Shown piece after piece: positions 37,815-47,805 of a stretch of DNA of 64,000 bases. Each line of letters opens with the position of its first letter. Positions within the stretch are counted from its first letter, which is position 1. A model generated the notes under the pieces. It worked only from the letters and a program-made list of their open reading frames with translations, ran no database searches and had not been told where the DNA came from. The translations under genes and the position numbers were made by a program. Source of the stretch: Tabrizicola oligotrophica (GTDB taxonomy: Bacteria; Pseudomonadota; Alphaproteobacteria; Rhodobacterales; Rhodobacteraceae); the NCBI RefSeq assembly GCF_011008935.1, contig NZ_JAAIVJ010000003.1, forward strand, positions 1-64,000, read 5' to 3'.

Positions 37815-38723
37815 ATGGCACGCGGCAAGAAGGGGCGGCCGGTCAATGGCTGGCTGGTGGTGGACAAGCCTGCGGGGGTTGGCTCTACCACTGTGGTAAA
37901 CAAGGTGAAATGGGCGTTTGGCGCCCAGAAGGCGGGCCATGCCGGCACGCTTGACCCGGCGGCGACCGGGGTGCTGGCGGTGGCCCTGGGCGAAGCGACC
38001 AAGACGGTGCCCTATATCACCGACGCGCTGAAATGCTACCGCTTCCGGGTGACGCTGGGGGCCTCGACCACCACCGATGACGCCGAAGGCGAGGTGCTGG
38101 ACACCCGCGAGAACCGCCCGTCAGACGCCGAAATTGAGGCCGCCCTAGTGGCGTTCCGCGGCGACATCGCCCAGGTGCCGCCGCAGTTCTCGGCCGTGAA
38201 GGTGGATGGCGAGCGGGCCTATGACCTTGCCCGCGAGGGCGAGCTGATGGACCTTGCCGCCCGTCCGCTCTGGGTCGAGCGGCTGGAGGTTCTCGGTCGC
38301 CCCGACGCCGATCACGTCGATCTGGAGATGGTTTGCGGCAAGGGCGGTTATGTCCGCTCCATCGCCCGCGATCTGGGCCGCGCCTTGGGCTGCCTTGGCC
38401 ATGTGCAATGGCTGCGCCGCGAATGGTCGGGGCCGTTCAACGCGTGCGATGGCGTGTCGCTGGAGGAGATCGACCGGCTGGCCAAGACGCCCGAGATCGA
38501 CGCCCTGCTGCGCCCTCTGACACTGGGCCTTGCCGATTTGCCGGAGCTGCCCTGCACGCCGGAAGGCGCCGCGCGGCTGCGCAATGGCAATCCCGGCATG
38601 GTGCTGGCCTCGTCCGTTCACTATGGCGATGAGGCCTGGGCCAGCTATCAGGGTCACCCGGTGGCCGTCGGCATCTACAAGGCGGGCGAGCTGCACCCCT
38701 CCCGCGTGTTCAACCTCGACTAG
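37815..38723 (+). CDS. truB: tRNA pseudouridine(55) synthase
   Basis: A 302-residue TruB that makes pseudouridine 55 in tRNA. The catalytic aspartate is Asp47 in [14 protein letters not shown], with [13 protein letters not shown] before and [19 protein letters not shown] after it. The C-terminal PUA-like segment is present. rbfA-truB-rpsO order is the common ribosome-assembly block; here three other genes or gaps have slipped between them. Confidence 0.95.
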   Translation: MARGKKGRPVNGWLVVDKPAGVGSTTVVNKVKWAFGAQKAGHAGTLDPAATGVLAVALGEATKTVPYITDALKCYRFRVTLGASTTTDDAEGEVLDTRENRPSDAEIEAALVAFRGDIAQVPPQFSAVKVDGERAYDLAREGELMDLAARPLWVERLEVLGRPDADHVDLEMVCGKGGYVRSIARDLGRALGCLGHVQWLRREWSGPFNACDGVSLEEIDRLAKTPEIDALLRPLTLGLADLPELPCTPEGAARLRNGNPGMVLASSVHYGDEAWASYQGHPVAVGIYKAGELHPSRVFNLD

Positions 38724-38735
38724 GATGGTCCGGCG

Positions 38736-39242
38736 ATGATCCGGCGCACGCATCAAAAGCACGATGCGACCAGCGAGGCGGTCTATTCCGATTGCACGGC
38801 CTATCGCTATGCGCTGACCCGTCAATGGGCGGCGGGGCGACGGTTGCTGTGGGTGATGCTGAACCCCTCGACCGCCAGCGAGCAGGCCAATGACCCGACC
38901 GTCGAGCGCTGCGAGCGCCGGGCGCGGGCCATGGGGTTTGGCGGGTTTCGGGTGGTGAACCTCTTCGCCTTTCGCGCCACCGATCCCCGCGCGCTGGGCC
39001 GCGTGGCAGATCCGGTCGGGCCGGGCAATGACGCGGCCGTGGCCGAAGCGGCCGACTGGGCCGATGCAGTGGTTTGCGGCTGGGGCGGGCATGGCGCGAT
39101 GGGCGGTCGGGATCTGGCCGTCACCGCGCTGTTGCGGCGCTCCGGCAAGCCGTTGTCGCACCTTGGTCTGACGCGGGGCGGACAGCCGAAACATCCGCTT
39201 TACATCGGATACGCGGTCCAGCCCGTGGCATGGAGCGCCTGA
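38736..39242 (+). CDS. DUF1643 domain protein
   Basis: A 168-residue protein with the DUF1643 pattern: WVMLNPSTASEQANDPTVERCERRAR, GGFRVVNLFAFRATDP and CGWGGHG. The family is widespread and its role is unknown. It follows truB by 12 bp on the same strand. No partner suggests a function. Confidence 0.85.
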   Translation: MIRRTHQKHDATSEAVYSDCTAYRYALTRQWAAGRRLLWVMLNPSTASEQANDPTVERCERRARAMGFGGFRVVNLFAFRATDPRALGRVADPVGPGNDAAVAEAADWADAVVCGWGGHGAMGGRDLAVTALLRRSGKPLSHLGLTRGGQPKHPLYIGYAVQPVAWSA

Positions 39243-39269
39243 CACCGGTTCCGGGTATGTCCCGCCCTC

Positions 39270-40247
39270 TCAGGCTGCCTGCAATCGCACCATTGCCAGA
39301 TCCAGCGCCGCACCATTGGTCAGACTTGCCAGCGGCACGCCATCCAGCATGAGGAGCGTCGCCCCGCCCCCCAACCCAAGCGTCAACTGCGGGTCCGGGT
39401 GCAAGGCGGCATCATAAATCACCACCAGCTGGTCTTCGGCCGGATCGAAATCGGTGATCTGCACCACGGGCTCCCCCGGCGCGAAATCCTGCAGGGTGAA
39501 GGCATCGGCGCCCTGACCGCCGTTGCCATAATCGCCCGCACCGAGATGCAGCGCGTCGTCCCCCCGGCCGCCGTTCAGGAAGTCCGGCTCGGCATCCGGC
39601 CCGCCGTCGCCGTCGCCGTCGCCGTCGCCCCAAAGCGTGTCATTCCCCGCCCCGCCTTCAAGTTCGTCCACGCCATCGCCACCGAACAGGGCATCGTGGC
39701 CGGTCCCGCCATCGACCAGATCATCGCCGGACTGACCGGCGAGACTGTCATCGCCGGTGCCGCCGATCACGCTGTCATCGCCTTGATCACCCCGGGCGCT
39801 GTCGTCGCCTTCGCAGCCGGCAACCAGATCATCCCCGGCATCGCCGGTCAGCGCATCCCCCCCTGCATCGCCCCAAAGGCCATCGTCGCCATCGCCGCCG
39901 GCCAGCACATCCTGCCCCTCGCCGCCATAAAGCTGATCCTGCCCCTCGGCCCCGATGAGCGCGTCCGCTCCCCCGCGCCCTTGCAGGACATCATCCCCCT
40001 TGCCGCCGGAAAGCGACAGGTCGGGCTCGGGCGGGTCCGGAACGTCGTCGGAAACCGGCTGACCGTCTGGGTCCGTGCCGCCGGTATCGGCGGGGTCGGC
40101 ATCCATGAAGGCTGTCGAGACTGCCCAGTCCGCATCTTCGGGGGGCGAATCTTCCGCCTCGCGGCCGCCGTCCTGTTCGACAGAGAGGCTGTCCATCGAC
40201 ATGCCGGCAATCAGCACGCCCAGAAGACCGACCAAACCAAGCATCAT
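39270..40247 (-). CDS. RTX-repeat calcium-binding protein
   Basis: A 325-residue acidic protein. A short hydrophobic N-terminal segment (about 2-16) looks like a signal or membrane anchor. After an acidic linker, residues 78-240 contain about fifteen GGxGxDxLx nonapeptide repeats, the Ca2+-binding beta-roll of RTX proteins, including an unusual DGDGDGDGG run. A C-terminal 70-residue block ends LTNGAALDLAMVRLQAA, like the tail of small Rhodobacterales RTX proteins. No type I secretion genes are adjacent. Two CtrA-like half-sites occur upstream. A surface or secreted role is inferred. Confidence 0.82.
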   Translation of the reverse strand: MMLGLVGLLGVLIAGMSMDSLSVEQDGGREAEDSPPEDADWAVSTAFMDADPADTGGTDPDGQPVSDDVPDPPEPDLSLSGGKGDDVLQGRGGADALIGAEGQDQLYGGEGQDVLAGGDGDDGLWGDAGGDALTGDAGDDLVAGCEGDDSARGDQGDDSVIGGTGDDSLAGQSGDDLVDGGTGHDALFGGDGVDELEGGAGNDTLWGDGDGDGDGGPDAEPDFLNGGRGDDALHLGAGDYGNGGQGADAFTLQDFAPGEPVVQITDFDPAEDQLVVIYDAALHPDPQLTLGLGGGATLLMLDGVPLASLTNGAALDLAMVRLQAA

Positions 40248-40589
40248 GCAACCTTGAGCTGCTTTCCGGTCGCGCGGTGGCCCGGAAAATTAACCATATG
40301 CCGCGGGGATCACGGCAGAATTCCCCCGGCCCCCACCACCATAGCACGAACCCGGACCTGCCTCTACCAACGGATCCTGACAAGTCGATCAATCTGGGCA
40401 GATGGTTAACGGCCCGGCCGCATCTCCGGCACGATGGCCGCGCCCCGGCGATTCCGGGCTTTCAATTTCGAAGCATCTCGTCTATACGCCGCCATCCGCA
40501 GCAAACTGCGGGCGCCCGAAAGGGCATCAAGGGCCTTGCTGGACGACATCCCGGCTTGTGCCGTCACCGCCAACCCAAGGAGAAATCCG
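40248..40589. other. 340-bp gap between RTX gene and rpsO
   Basis: No gene is visible. Two inverted TTAACCAT octamers, 40290-40297 (plus) and 40402-40409 (minus), match CtrA half-sites. The rpsO leader (about 40440-40589) holds short GC stems such as CTGCGGG and GCCCGAAAGGGC-type pairs that could belong to an S15 autoregulatory fold; this is only a suggestion. Confidence 0.5.
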
Positions 40590-40859
40590 ATGTCGATCAC
40601 CGTCGAAGAAAAAGCCCGCCTGATCAAGGAATATGCGACCAAGGAAGGCGACACCGGTTCGCCCGAAGTTCAGGTTGCGATCCTGTCGTCGCGCATCGCC
40701 ACCCTGACCGAGCATTTCAAGGGCCACAAGAACGACAACCACTCGCGTCGGGGTCTCCTGATGCTGGTTGCCCAGCGCCGCAAGCTCCTGGACTACCTCA
40801 AGGGCAAGGACGAAGGCCGCTACAGCTCGCTGATCCAGCGTCTGGGCCTGCGCCGCTAA
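40590..40859 (+). CDS. rpsO: 30S ribosomal protein S15
   Basis: An 89-residue S15 that binds the 16S rRNA three-way junction. It opens [29 protein letters not shown] and contains [21 protein letters not shown], diagnostic of the family. ATG 40590 follows an AGGAG site by eight bases. A terminator follows 24 bp after the stop. Unlike the usual order, pnp is not next but lies 2.3 kb away behind two unrelated genes. Confidence 0.97.
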   Translation: MSITVEEKARLIKEYATKEGDTGSPEVQVAILSSRIATLTEHFKGHKNDNHSRRGLLMLVAQRRKLLDYLKGKDEGRYSSLIQRLGLRR

Positions 40860-40883
40860 GCCGGGGCACATGGAATAGCGAAG

Positions 40884-40911
40884 CGCCCGGGGGGAAACCT
40901 CCGGGCGTTTT
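40884..40911 (+). terminator. Intrinsic terminator of rpsO
   Basis: A 7-bp stem CGCCCGG/CCGGGCG (40884-40890 with 40901-40907), GAAA-containing loop, and TTTTG. Confidence 0.85.
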
Positions 40912-40985
40912 GCTGTGTCGCGGGACGGGGCCAAAGGGTCGCACCCGCGTAAGGGCAGCGACACATCCCGCGCAAGGATCGCGTC

Positions 40986-41876
40986 ATGACTGCCCTGCGT
41001 CCCTCTCTTCCCGTGTTTCTCGGACTGGCGCTTGCCCTGCTCGTCGCCTGGTCGTCGGGATTTGTCGGTATCCGGTTCACCCATGAGGTCGCCACGGTGC
41101 CGCAGATCCTGTTTGCCCGCAGCCTGTGTTCCGGGCTGGGCCTGCTGCCCTTTCTGATCGGTCCTTGGGCCAAGGGGCCGAAGATCGGCGCGCGGGACGT
41201 GACCGAACAGGGGCTTTACGCCTTCCTCGGCATGTTCCTGTACCTTGGGGGCTTCGCCATGGGCATCGGCGCGGGCGTGCCGACCGGTCTGGTGGCGCTG
41301 ATGGCCGATCTGGTGCCCCTGGGCATTGCCGCCCTTTCGGCACCGCTCTTGGGCCAGAGACTGACGCCGCGGCAATGGCTTGGCACGGCCATCGCCTGCG
41401 CGGGTGTGCTGGCGGTTTCCGCCGATGCGCTGGCTTTGGGTGCGGCGCCGGTCTGGGCCTATGCCCTGCCCATTCTGGGCATGCTGGCCTTCGCCGTCTC
41501 GACTGTGCTGCAAGAGCGCCGCGGCGGCAGCCGGTTGACCATTCCACAGCGGCTGGGCCTGCAATGCCTGTGGGCGGCGGTATTCTTCGCGCCTTTTGCC
41601 GCTGCGGGTGGCGGGCTTTTTCCCGCCATCACCCCGGATTATGTGTTGGGCATCGGCTGGCTCGTGGTTCTGGCGACCTACGGCGGGTGGCTGATCTACT
41701 ATCTGTTCCTCAGACTTTACCCGCCTGCGATGGTCTCTGCCGTCGTCTACCTGTCGCCGCCCGTCACCATGGTCTGGGCCTTCGCGCTGTTTGGCGAACC
41801 CCTGACCTGGCGCATGGCGCTTGGCCTGCTGGTAACGCTTTGCGGCGTGGCGCTGGTGGCCGGGCGCAAGACGTAG
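40986..41876 (+). CDS. EamA/DMT-family transporter
   Basis: A 296-residue drug/metabolite transporter with ten predicted helices in two EamA repeats. It has the opening FLGLALALLVAWSSGFVGIRFTHE and the second-repeat YLSPPVTMVWAFALFGEPLTWRMALGLLVTLCGVAL. Members export amino acids, metabolites or drugs; none is indicated here. It stands alone between the rpsO terminator and a convergent desaturase. Confidence 0.87.
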   Translation: MTALRPSLPVFLGLALALLVAWSSGFVGIRFTHEVATVPQILFARSLCSGLGLLPFLIGPWAKGPKIGARDVTEQGLYAFLGMFLYLGGFAMGIGAGVPTGLVALMADLVPLGIAALSAPLLGQRLTPRQWLGTAIACAGVLAVSADALALGAAPVWAYALPILGMLAFAVSTVLQERRGGSRLTIPQRLGLQCLWAAVFFAPFAAAGGGLFPAITPDYVLGIGWLVVLATYGGWLIYYLFLRLYPPAMVSAVVYLSPPVTMVWAFALFGEPLTWRMALGLLVTLCGVALVAGRKT

Positions 41877-41884
41877 CGGCGCTC

Positions 41885-42913
41885 CTAGACCTGCCGTGCC
41901 TCGGCAAAGGACAGAAGGCGGCCGGATTGCTCATCCCACAACTGCAACTGCACGGTGCGCAGGCTTTCGCGGATCGACATGCGGTTCATCCCCGCCAGCT
42001 CTGCATGGTCGCGCAGCACCTGCGGCAGGCGGTAAAACGGAATCCGGCTGTAAAGATGGTGGACATGGTGAATGCCGATATTGGCGCTCAGCCATTGCAG
42101 GACCGGCGGCAAGACGTAATAGGAGCTGCCCTTCAGCGCGGCGGTGTGCAGATCCCAATCCTGCTCCTCGGACCAGTGGGTGGATTCGAACTGGTGCTGA
42201 ACATAGAACAGCCAGACCCCGGTGGTCGCCGCCAGAAGGCTGGTCGGCAGGAAGATCAACAGGATCGGCGCCCAGCCGCCGAAATACAGGATCAGGCCCA
42301 GCGCCGCCAGAATGGCGGCATTGGTGGTCATGGCACTGATCCAGTATTTCATATGGCCCGTCAGCCCGAGCGGCACGCGGTTCTGCAGCAGGAAGATGTA
42401 ACCCGGCCCGATGCCGAACAACACCACCGGGTTGCGATACAGCCGGTAAAGCACCCGCCGCACGACCGGCAGCGCCCGGTATTCGGCAACGGTCAGCGTG
42501 GTGATGTCGCCGATCCCGCGCCGCCCGAGATTGCCGGCGCTGGCATGGTGAATGGAATGTGAGCGCCGCCAGACGTCATAGGGCGTCAGCGTCAGCACCC
42601 CCAGAACCCGCCCCAGCCAGTCGCTTACCGTGCGGCTTTCGAAAAAGGCGCCATGGCCGCAATCGTGCTGGATGGTGAAAAGCCGCAGGAGGAAGGCCGC
42701 GTTGACGCAGGAAATCGCCAGCGTCAGCCAATAGCTGATGCCCATCGCCCACCATGCCAGCGCCCAGAACAGCACGAATGGTCCGATGGTCACGCTCAGC
42801 TCAAACAGGCTGCGCGCGGTATCGGGTTGGCGATACTTCGCCAGAACCTTTACCCAGTCCCGGGCGGCCGTCACCCCTTGCGCCATGGGCCCGGCCCCGC
42901 TTGCGTCCAACAT
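41885..42913 (-). CDS. Fatty acid desaturase
   Basis: A 342-residue membrane-bound di-iron desaturase. The three histidine boxes are HDCGH (83-87), HSIHH (119-123) and HHVHH (282-286), with four hydrophobic segments between and around them. It probably inserts a double bond into membrane acyl lipids (delta-12-like arrangement), but regiospecificity cannot be told. ATG 42913 was chosen for its purine-rich site AAGAGAAG; an in-frame ATG ten codons earlier is possible. The open frame further upstream is antisense to the pnp leader and is ignored. Confidence 0.87.
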   Translation of the reverse strand: MLDASGAGPMAQGVTAARDWVKVLAKYRQPDTARSLFELSVTIGPFVLFWALAWWAMGISYWLTLAISCVNAAFLLRLFTIQHDCGHGAFFESRTVSDWLGRVLGVLTLTPYDVWRRSHSIHHASAGNLGRRGIGDITTLTVAEYRALPVVRRVLYRLYRNPVVLFGIGPGYIFLLQNRVPLGLTGHMKYWISAMTTNAAILAALGLILYFGGWAPILLIFLPTSLLAATTGVWLFYVQHQFESTHWSEEQDWDLHTAALKGSSYYVLPPVLQWLSANIGIHHVHHLYSRIPFYRLPQVLRDHAELAGMNRMSIRESLRTVQLQLWDEQSGRLLSFAEARQV

Positions 42914-43184
42914 CACAGCTTCTCTTGTTGTTTGCGCCTGCATACTGCACGGCAGAAACTTCGCAACAGTTAATGATGCCCCGAGCCGGATCGCCGCAGG
43001 GCCGGCGCGGTGCCGCCTCCCGCCAAAGCCCTTCCCAAACCCCGGCTTTTCCTGTATGCGCCCGCCCATCTGCGACGTGAGGCCCCACCCCCGGGCCCGT
43101 GCATCAGGATTGGGGGCGGCGGCAATGGGGCCGCCATATATGCGGGATGACAGGCCAGGGGGCCGGTCCCGGAGGAAACGACAG

Positions 43185-45329
43185 ATGTTCAATGTGACAA
43201 AGAAATCCATCCAGTGGGGCGGTGAGACGCTGACGCTGGAAACCGGGAAGGTTGCGCGTCAGGCCGATGGGTCGGTGATCGCAACGCTCGGCGAAACCTC
43301 GGTCATGGCCAACGTGACCTTCGCCAAGGCACCGAAGCCGGGACAGGACTTTTTCCCGCTGACCGTGCATTATCAGGAAAAATACTATGCGGCCGGCAAG
43401 ATCCCCGGCGGCTTCTTCAAGCGTGAAGCGCGCCCGTCGGAAAAGGAAACGCTGGTTTCCCGCCTGATCGACCGGCCCTGCCGTCCGCTCTTCGTCGAAG
43501 GCTTCAAGCATGAAGTCCTCGTCATGGCCACCGTGCTGTCGTGTGACCTGCACAACGACCCCGACATCGTGGCGATGATCGCCGCCTCGGCTGCGCTGAC
43601 CATTTCGGGCGTGCCGTTCATGGGCCCGATCGGCGCCGCGCGCGTCGGCTTCGTCAACGGCGGCTATGTGCTGAACCCGGCCATGGACGACATGACCCAG
43701 CTCCGCCTCAAGCCCGAACAGCGGCTTGATCTGGTGGTTGCCGGCACCAAAGACGCCGTGATGATGGTGGAATCGGAAGCCTACGAGCTGACCGAAGAGG
43801 AAATGCTGGGCGCCGTGGTCTTTGGCCACGAGGCGATGCAGCCGGTCATCGACCTGATCCTCGATCTGGCGGAAGACGCCGCGAAAGAGCCCTTCGACTT
43901 CACGCCGCCCGATCTGTCGGAAATCTTCGGCAAGGTGAAAGCCGCGGGCGAAGCGCAGATGCGCGCCGCCTTTGCCATCAAGGACAAGCAGGACCGCACC
44001 AACGCCATCGGCGCTGCGGTTGACGCGATCAAGGCCGCGCTGTCGGAAGATGACCAGAAGGACATCAACCTCGGCTCGGCAATCAAGAAGCTGGAAAGCT
44101 CGATCCTGCGCGGGGACGTGGTGTCGAACGGCGTCCGCATCGACGGCCGGGATACCAAGACCGTTCGCCCGATCGTCGCGGAAACCGGCATCCTGCCGCG
44201 CACCCACGGCTCGGCCCTGTTCACCCGCGGCGAGACCCAGGGCCTTGTGGTCACCACCCTCGGCACCGGCGAAGATGAGCAGATCATCGACGCGCTGAAC
44301 GGCAACACCCGCTCGAACTTCCTGCTGCACTACAACTTCCCGCCCTATTCGGTTGGCGAAGTGGGTCGCGTTGGCTCGCCCGGTCGTCGTGAGATCGGCC
44401 ACGGCAAACTGGCATGGCGTGCGCTGCAGGCCGTGCTGCCTGCCCCGACCGATTTCCCCTACACCATCCGCGTGGTGTCGGAGATCACCGAATCGAACGG
44501 CTCGTCGTCCATGGCTTCGGTCTGTGGTGGCTCCTTGTCGATGATGGATGCCGGCGTGCCGCTGAAGGCTCCGGTGGCCGGTGTGGCCATGGGCCTGATC
44601 CTGGAAGATGACGGCAAATGGGCCGTGCTGACCGACATCCTTGGCGACGAGGACCACCTCGGCGACATGGACTTCAAGGTGGCCGGCACCGCTTCGGGTA
44701 TCACCTCCTTGCAGATGGACATCAAGATTGCCGGGATCACCCCGGAAATCATGAAGCAGGCTCTGGCGCAGGCCAAGGACGGCCGTCTGCATATCCTCGG
44801 CGAGATGAACAAGTCGCTTTCCGCGCCGCAAGGCTTCTCGGAATATGCGCCGAAGATCGAAACCCTGCAGATCCCGACCGACAAGATCCGTGAAGTGATC
44901 GGCTCGGGCGGCAAGGTGATCCGCGAGATCGTGGAAACCTCGGGCGCCAAGGTCGACATCAACGACGACGGCATCATCAAGATCGCCTCGTCGGACGCTG
45001 CCGCCATCAAGAAGGCCTATGACATGATCTGGTCGATCGTGGCAGAGCCGGAAGAAGGCCAGATCTACACCGGCAAGGTGGTGAAACTGGTCGACTTCGG
45101 CGCCTTCGTGAACTTCTTCGGTAAGCGCGATGGTCTGGTGCATGTGAGCCAGATCGCCAACAAGCGCCTGAACCACCCGAATGAACTGCTGAAGGAAGGT
45201 CAGGAAGTGAAGGTCAAGCTGCTGGGCTTTGACGACCGCGGCAAGGTGCGCCTTGGCATGAAGATGGTCGATCAGGAGACCGGGGCCGAGATCGTGGCCG
45301 AAAAGAAAGAAGAAGGCGCCGAGGCCTGA
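43185..45329 (+). CDS. pnp: Polynucleotide phosphorylase
   Basis: A 714-residue PNPase, the 3'-5' phosphorolytic exoribonuclease of the degradosome. Two RNase PH domains are seen ([33 protein letters not shown] in the first; catalytic [19 protein letters not shown] in the second). A KH domain ([15 protein letters not shown]) and an S1 domain ([30 protein letters not shown]) follow. GGAGG stands eight bases before ATG 43185. Codon use is strongly biased, as for an abundant protein. A strong terminator follows. Confidence 0.97.
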   Translation: MFNVTKKSIQWGGETLTLETGKVARQADGSVIATLGETSVMANVTFAKAPKPGQDFFPLTVHYQEKYYAAGKIPGGFFKREARPSEKETLVSRLIDRPCRPLFVEGFKHEVLVMATVLSCDLHNDPDIVAMIAASAALTISGVPFMGPIGAARVGFVNGGYVLNPAMDDMTQLRLKPEQRLDLVVAGTKDAVMMVESEAYELTEEEMLGAVVFGHEAMQPVIDLILDLAEDAAKEPFDFTPPDLSEIFGKVKAAGEAQMRAAFAIKDKQDRTNAIGAAVDAIKAALSEDDQKDINLGSAIKKLESSILRGDVVSNGVRIDGRDTKTVRPIVAETGILPRTHGSALFTRGETQGLVVTTLGTGEDEQIIDALNGNTRSNFLLHYNFPPYSVGEVGRVGSPGRREIGHGKLAWRALQAVLPAPTDFPYTIRVVSEITESNGSSSMASVCGGSLSMMDAGVPLKAPVAGVAMGLILEDDGKWAVLTDILGDEDHLGDMDFKVAGTASGITSLQMDIKIAGITPEIMKQALAQAKDGRLHILGEMNKSLSAPQGFSEYAPKIETLQIPTDKIREVIGSGGKVIREIVETSGAKVDINDDGIIKIASSDAAAIKKAYDMIWSIVAEPEEGQIYTGKVVKLVDFGAFVNFFGKRDGLVHVSQIANKRLNHPNELLKEGQEVKVKLLGFDDRGKVRLGMKMVDQETGAEIVAEKKEEGAEA

Positions 45330-45352
45330 GGGCTGGCACTCTGAAACAGACA

Positions 45353-45381
45353 AAGCCCCGGCGATGCGCCGGGGCTTTTTT
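45353..45381 (+). terminator. Intrinsic terminator of pnp
   Basis: An 11-bp stem AAGCCCCGGCG/CGCCGGGGCTT with a 3-nt loop and six Ts. Confidence 0.93.
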
Positions 45382-45430
45382 CTTCGCTGAAATTTTCAGG
45401 CCTCGACTAGATATTCTTGTTAAATGTAGT

Positions 45431-45453
45431 TTTATCGAATATTATTCGATAAA
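45431..45453. promoter_or_regulatory. Perfect 23-bp palindrome upstream of dadA
   Basis: TTTATCGAAT-ATT-ATTCGATAAA: 10-bp arms without mismatch in an AT-rich patch 84-106 bp before dadA. It has the look of a dimeric repressor/activator operator (Lrp/DadR or LacI/GntR type). No regulator gene is adjacent. Confidence 0.7.
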
Positions 45454-45536
45454 CTGTCGAAATCATGCCAAACTTACCCAAATCCTTTCTCGCAGATGCC
45501 GTATTTTGCCGGCAAATCTGCGAACAGGAGAATCCC

Positions 45537-46838
45537 ATGCGTGTCGTCGTCCTTGGTGCTGGTGTCATCGGTGTGACCTCGGCTTATTACCTCGCCAAAG
45601 CCGGGCATGAGGTGACGGTGATCGACCGCCAGCCCGGCCCGGCGCTGGAGACCTCGTTTGCGAACGCGGGCGAGATCAGCCCCGGTTATGCCTCGCCCTG
45701 GGCTGCGCCGGGCATTCCGGCCAAGGCGGTGAAGTGGCTGTTCATGAAGCACGCCCCGCTCATCATTCAGGCCCGCCCGGATCTGGCCAAGATCGAATGG
45801 GTCGGGCGGATGCTGTTGAACTGCACCTCCTCGGCCTATGCGGTAAACAAGTCGCGCATGGTGCGGCTGGCGGAATATTCGCGCGACTGCCTGATCGAGC
45901 TGCGCCGCGACACCGGCATTTCCTATGACGAACGCACGCAGGGCACGCTGCAACTGTTCCGCACCGAAAAGCAGGTCGAGGCGGCCGAGAAGGACATCAA
46001 GGTTCTCAAGGCCGATGGCGTGCCGTTCGAGGTGCTGGATGCCGCTGCCTGCGTGGCCGCCGAGCCCGGCCTTGCGCCGAACATCGGCAAGATCGCCGGC
46101 GGCCTGCGCCTGCCGGGCGACGAGACCGGCGACTGCTTCAAGTTCACCAATTCGCTGGCCGAGATGGCCGCCGCCGCGGGCGTGACCTTCCGCTGGGGCG
46201 TGACCATTCAGGCGCTGGAATCAGACGGCAGCCGCATCACCTCGGCGCAGACCAGCGCCGGCCGCTTTGGCGCCGATGCCTTCGTGCTGGCGATGGGCAG
46301 CTATTCCCCGGCGCTGGCGCGGCCCTTCGGCATGCGCCTGCCGGTCTATCCGGTGAAGGGCTATTCGATCACGGTTCCGATCGTGAACGAGGACCGCGCC
46401 CCGGTCTCGACGGTGATGGACGAAAGCCACAAGATCGCCATCACCCGTCTGGGCGACCGTATCCGGGTTGGTGGCATGGCGGAAATCTCGGGCTTCAACA
46501 ACCACCTGCACCCCAAGCGGCAGGCGACGCTGACCCATTCGGTCGAGGATCTGTTCGGCGGGGCGGGCGACCAGTCGAAGGCGATCTTCTGGTCGGGCCT
46601 GCGGCCGATGACGCCGGACGGCACGCCGCTGGTGGGCCGCTCGACCGTGCCGAACCTGTTCCTGAACACCGGCCACGGCACGCTGGGCTGGACCATGGCC
46701 GCCGGCTCGGGCCGGGTGATCGCCGATATGGTGTCGGGCCGAGTGGCCGAGATCGACACCGCGGGTCTGGGCTATGCCCGCTACCAGCGGCGATCGAAAG
46801 CCGCGGCGCCCGTGTCGCAAGCCATTGCCGCAGAATGA
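45537..46838 (+). CDS. dadA: D-amino acid dehydrogenase small subunit
   Basis: A 433-residue FAD-dependent DAO-family enzyme that oxidises D-amino acids (D-alanine in particular) at the inner membrane and feeds the quinone pool. The N-terminal FAD fold is [53 protein letters not shown] and the C-terminal [20 protein letters not shown] are diagnostic for DadA. ATG 45537 has AACAGGAG eight bases upstream. No racemase (dadX) gene follows; a terminator does. Confidence 0.94.
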   Translation: MRVVVLGAGVIGVTSAYYLAKAGHEVTVIDRQPGPALETSFANAGEISPGYASPWAAPGIPAKAVKWLFMKHAPLIIQARPDLAKIEWVGRMLLNCTSSAYAVNKSRMVRLAEYSRDCLIELRRDTGISYDERTQGTLQLFRTEKQVEAAEKDIKVLKADGVPFEVLDAAACVAAEPGLAPNIGKIAGGLRLPGDETGDCFKFTNSLAEMAAAAGVTFRWGVTIQALESDGSRITSAQTSAGRFGADAFVLAMGSYSPALARPFGMRLPVYPVKGYSITVPIVNEDRAPVSTVMDESHKIAITRLGDRIRVGGMAEISGFNNHLHPKRQATLTHSVEDLFGGAGDQSKAIFWSGLRPMTPDGTPLVGRSTVPNLFLNTGHGTLGWTMAAGSGRVIADMVSGRVAEIDTAGLGYARYQRRSKAAAPVSQAIAAE

Positions 46839-46841
46839 AGA

Positions 46842-46865
46842 AACGGGGCCGTGAGGCCCCGTTTT
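46842..46865. terminator. Terminator between dadA and peroxiredoxin (bidirectional)
   Basis: A 9-bp stem AACGGGGCC/GGCCCCGTT with a GTGA loop. TTTTC follows on the plus strand, and an A-rich stretch precedes it for the minus direction. Confidence 0.85.
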
Positions 46866-46896
46866 CCTGTGTGGCGCCGATGGCGAAGCCGGATGG

Positions 46897-47553
46897 TCAG
46901 ACCGGCCGCTTGGCAAAGCGCAGATAGGGCAGCTTGATGTCCAGCTCGCCAAAGCGCGCCTTGGCATCGTCGGTCGAAACCGCCAGCGCCACGATCACAT
47001 CCTGCCCCGGCACCCAGTTGGCCGGCGTGGCGAAGGGCACGCCGTCGGTGGCCTGCACCGCATCCAGCGCCCGCAGGATCTCGGCAAAGTTGCGGCCCAC
47101 GCTCATCGGATAGGTCATGGTCAGCCGCACCTTCTTGTCCGGCCCGATGATGTAGACCGTGCGCACCGTCGCCGAATTCGCCGGCGTACGGCCCTCGGCC
47201 GGCAGGTAGTAATCGGCCGGCAGCATGTCATAGGCCTTCGACACGGTCAGCGACACATCGTCGATGATCGGGAAATCGGCCGCCACGCCGGAAAACGCCT
47301 CGATGTCGCGCTTCCATTTCTCATGGTCGGCCACCGAATCGACCGAGACGCCGATCACCTTGGTATTGCGCTTTTTCCATTCGGCGGCGAGTTGCGCCAC
47401 GGCGCCGAATTCGGTGGTGCAGACCGGCGTGAAATCACGCGGATGGCTGAACAGGATGGCATAGCCGTCGCCCAGCCAGTCGTGAAAGTTGATGGTCCCC
47501 GCGGTGCTTTCGGCGGTGAAATCGGGGGCGGTGTCGTTGATACGGACGGCCAT
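46897..47553 (-). CDS. 1-Cys peroxiredoxin (Prx6 type)
   Basis: A 218-residue peroxiredoxin reducing hydrogen and alkyl peroxides. The peroxidatic Cys45 is in FSHPRDFTPVCTTE; the long C-terminal domain (PANWVPGQDVIV...) and the absence of a resolving cysteine place it in the Prx6/1-Cys group. The nearest gene upstream is a divergent aldehyde dehydrogenase 250 bp away. Confidence 0.92.
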   Translation of the reverse strand: MAVRINDTAPDFTAESTAGTINFHDWLGDGYAILFSHPRDFTPVCTTEFGAVAQLAAEWKKRNTKVIGVSVDSVADHEKWKRDIEAFSGVAADFPIIDDVSLTVSKAYDMLPADYYLPAEGRTPANSATVRTVYIIGPDKKVRLTMTYPMSVGRNFAEILRALDAVQATDGVPFATPANWVPGQDVIVALAVSTDDAKARFGELDIKLPYLRFAKRPV

Positions 47554-47724
47554 GGCAAACTCCGGTGTTGTCTTTGGATGACATTAGCGCAATGCGCGGG
47601 AAATGCACCCCCTCGGGCGGCGGGGGCGGCAGTTAAGAACCGTTCGGCTGCGGGGGCGGGGCGCGGCGAAACCGGCGTCCTCAATCCGGGCGGTTCTCGG
47701 AACATCTGTTCTCCGCTGGCGAAA

Positions 47725-47738
47725 AATTTGATCAAATT
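47725..47738. promoter_or_regulatory. Palindrome AATTTGATCAAATT upstream of aldehyde dehydrogenase
   Basis: A perfect 14-bp palindrome 68-81 bp before the start of the plus-strand aldehyde dehydrogenase, in an otherwise GC-rich gap. Likely an operator; the regulator is not adjacent. Confidence 0.5.
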
Positions 47739-47805
47739 ATGACCTCCACCCCTTGCCGGCAGCCGCGCGCGCTGGCACCTTGCCGCCAGACCGAAGGAGG
47801 GTGAC

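Noticed and set aside
39598-39630. Short GC-rich tandem (gccgtcgcc units) as a microsatellite or CRISPR-like repeat
   Set aside because: It is the coding of the Asp-Gly run inside the RTX protein; no spacers or further repeats are present.
43104-45353. A 749-codon open frame antisense to pnp
   Set aside because: Long antisense frames are common opposite highly biased high-GC genes. Its sequence is low-complexity and pnp is unambiguous.
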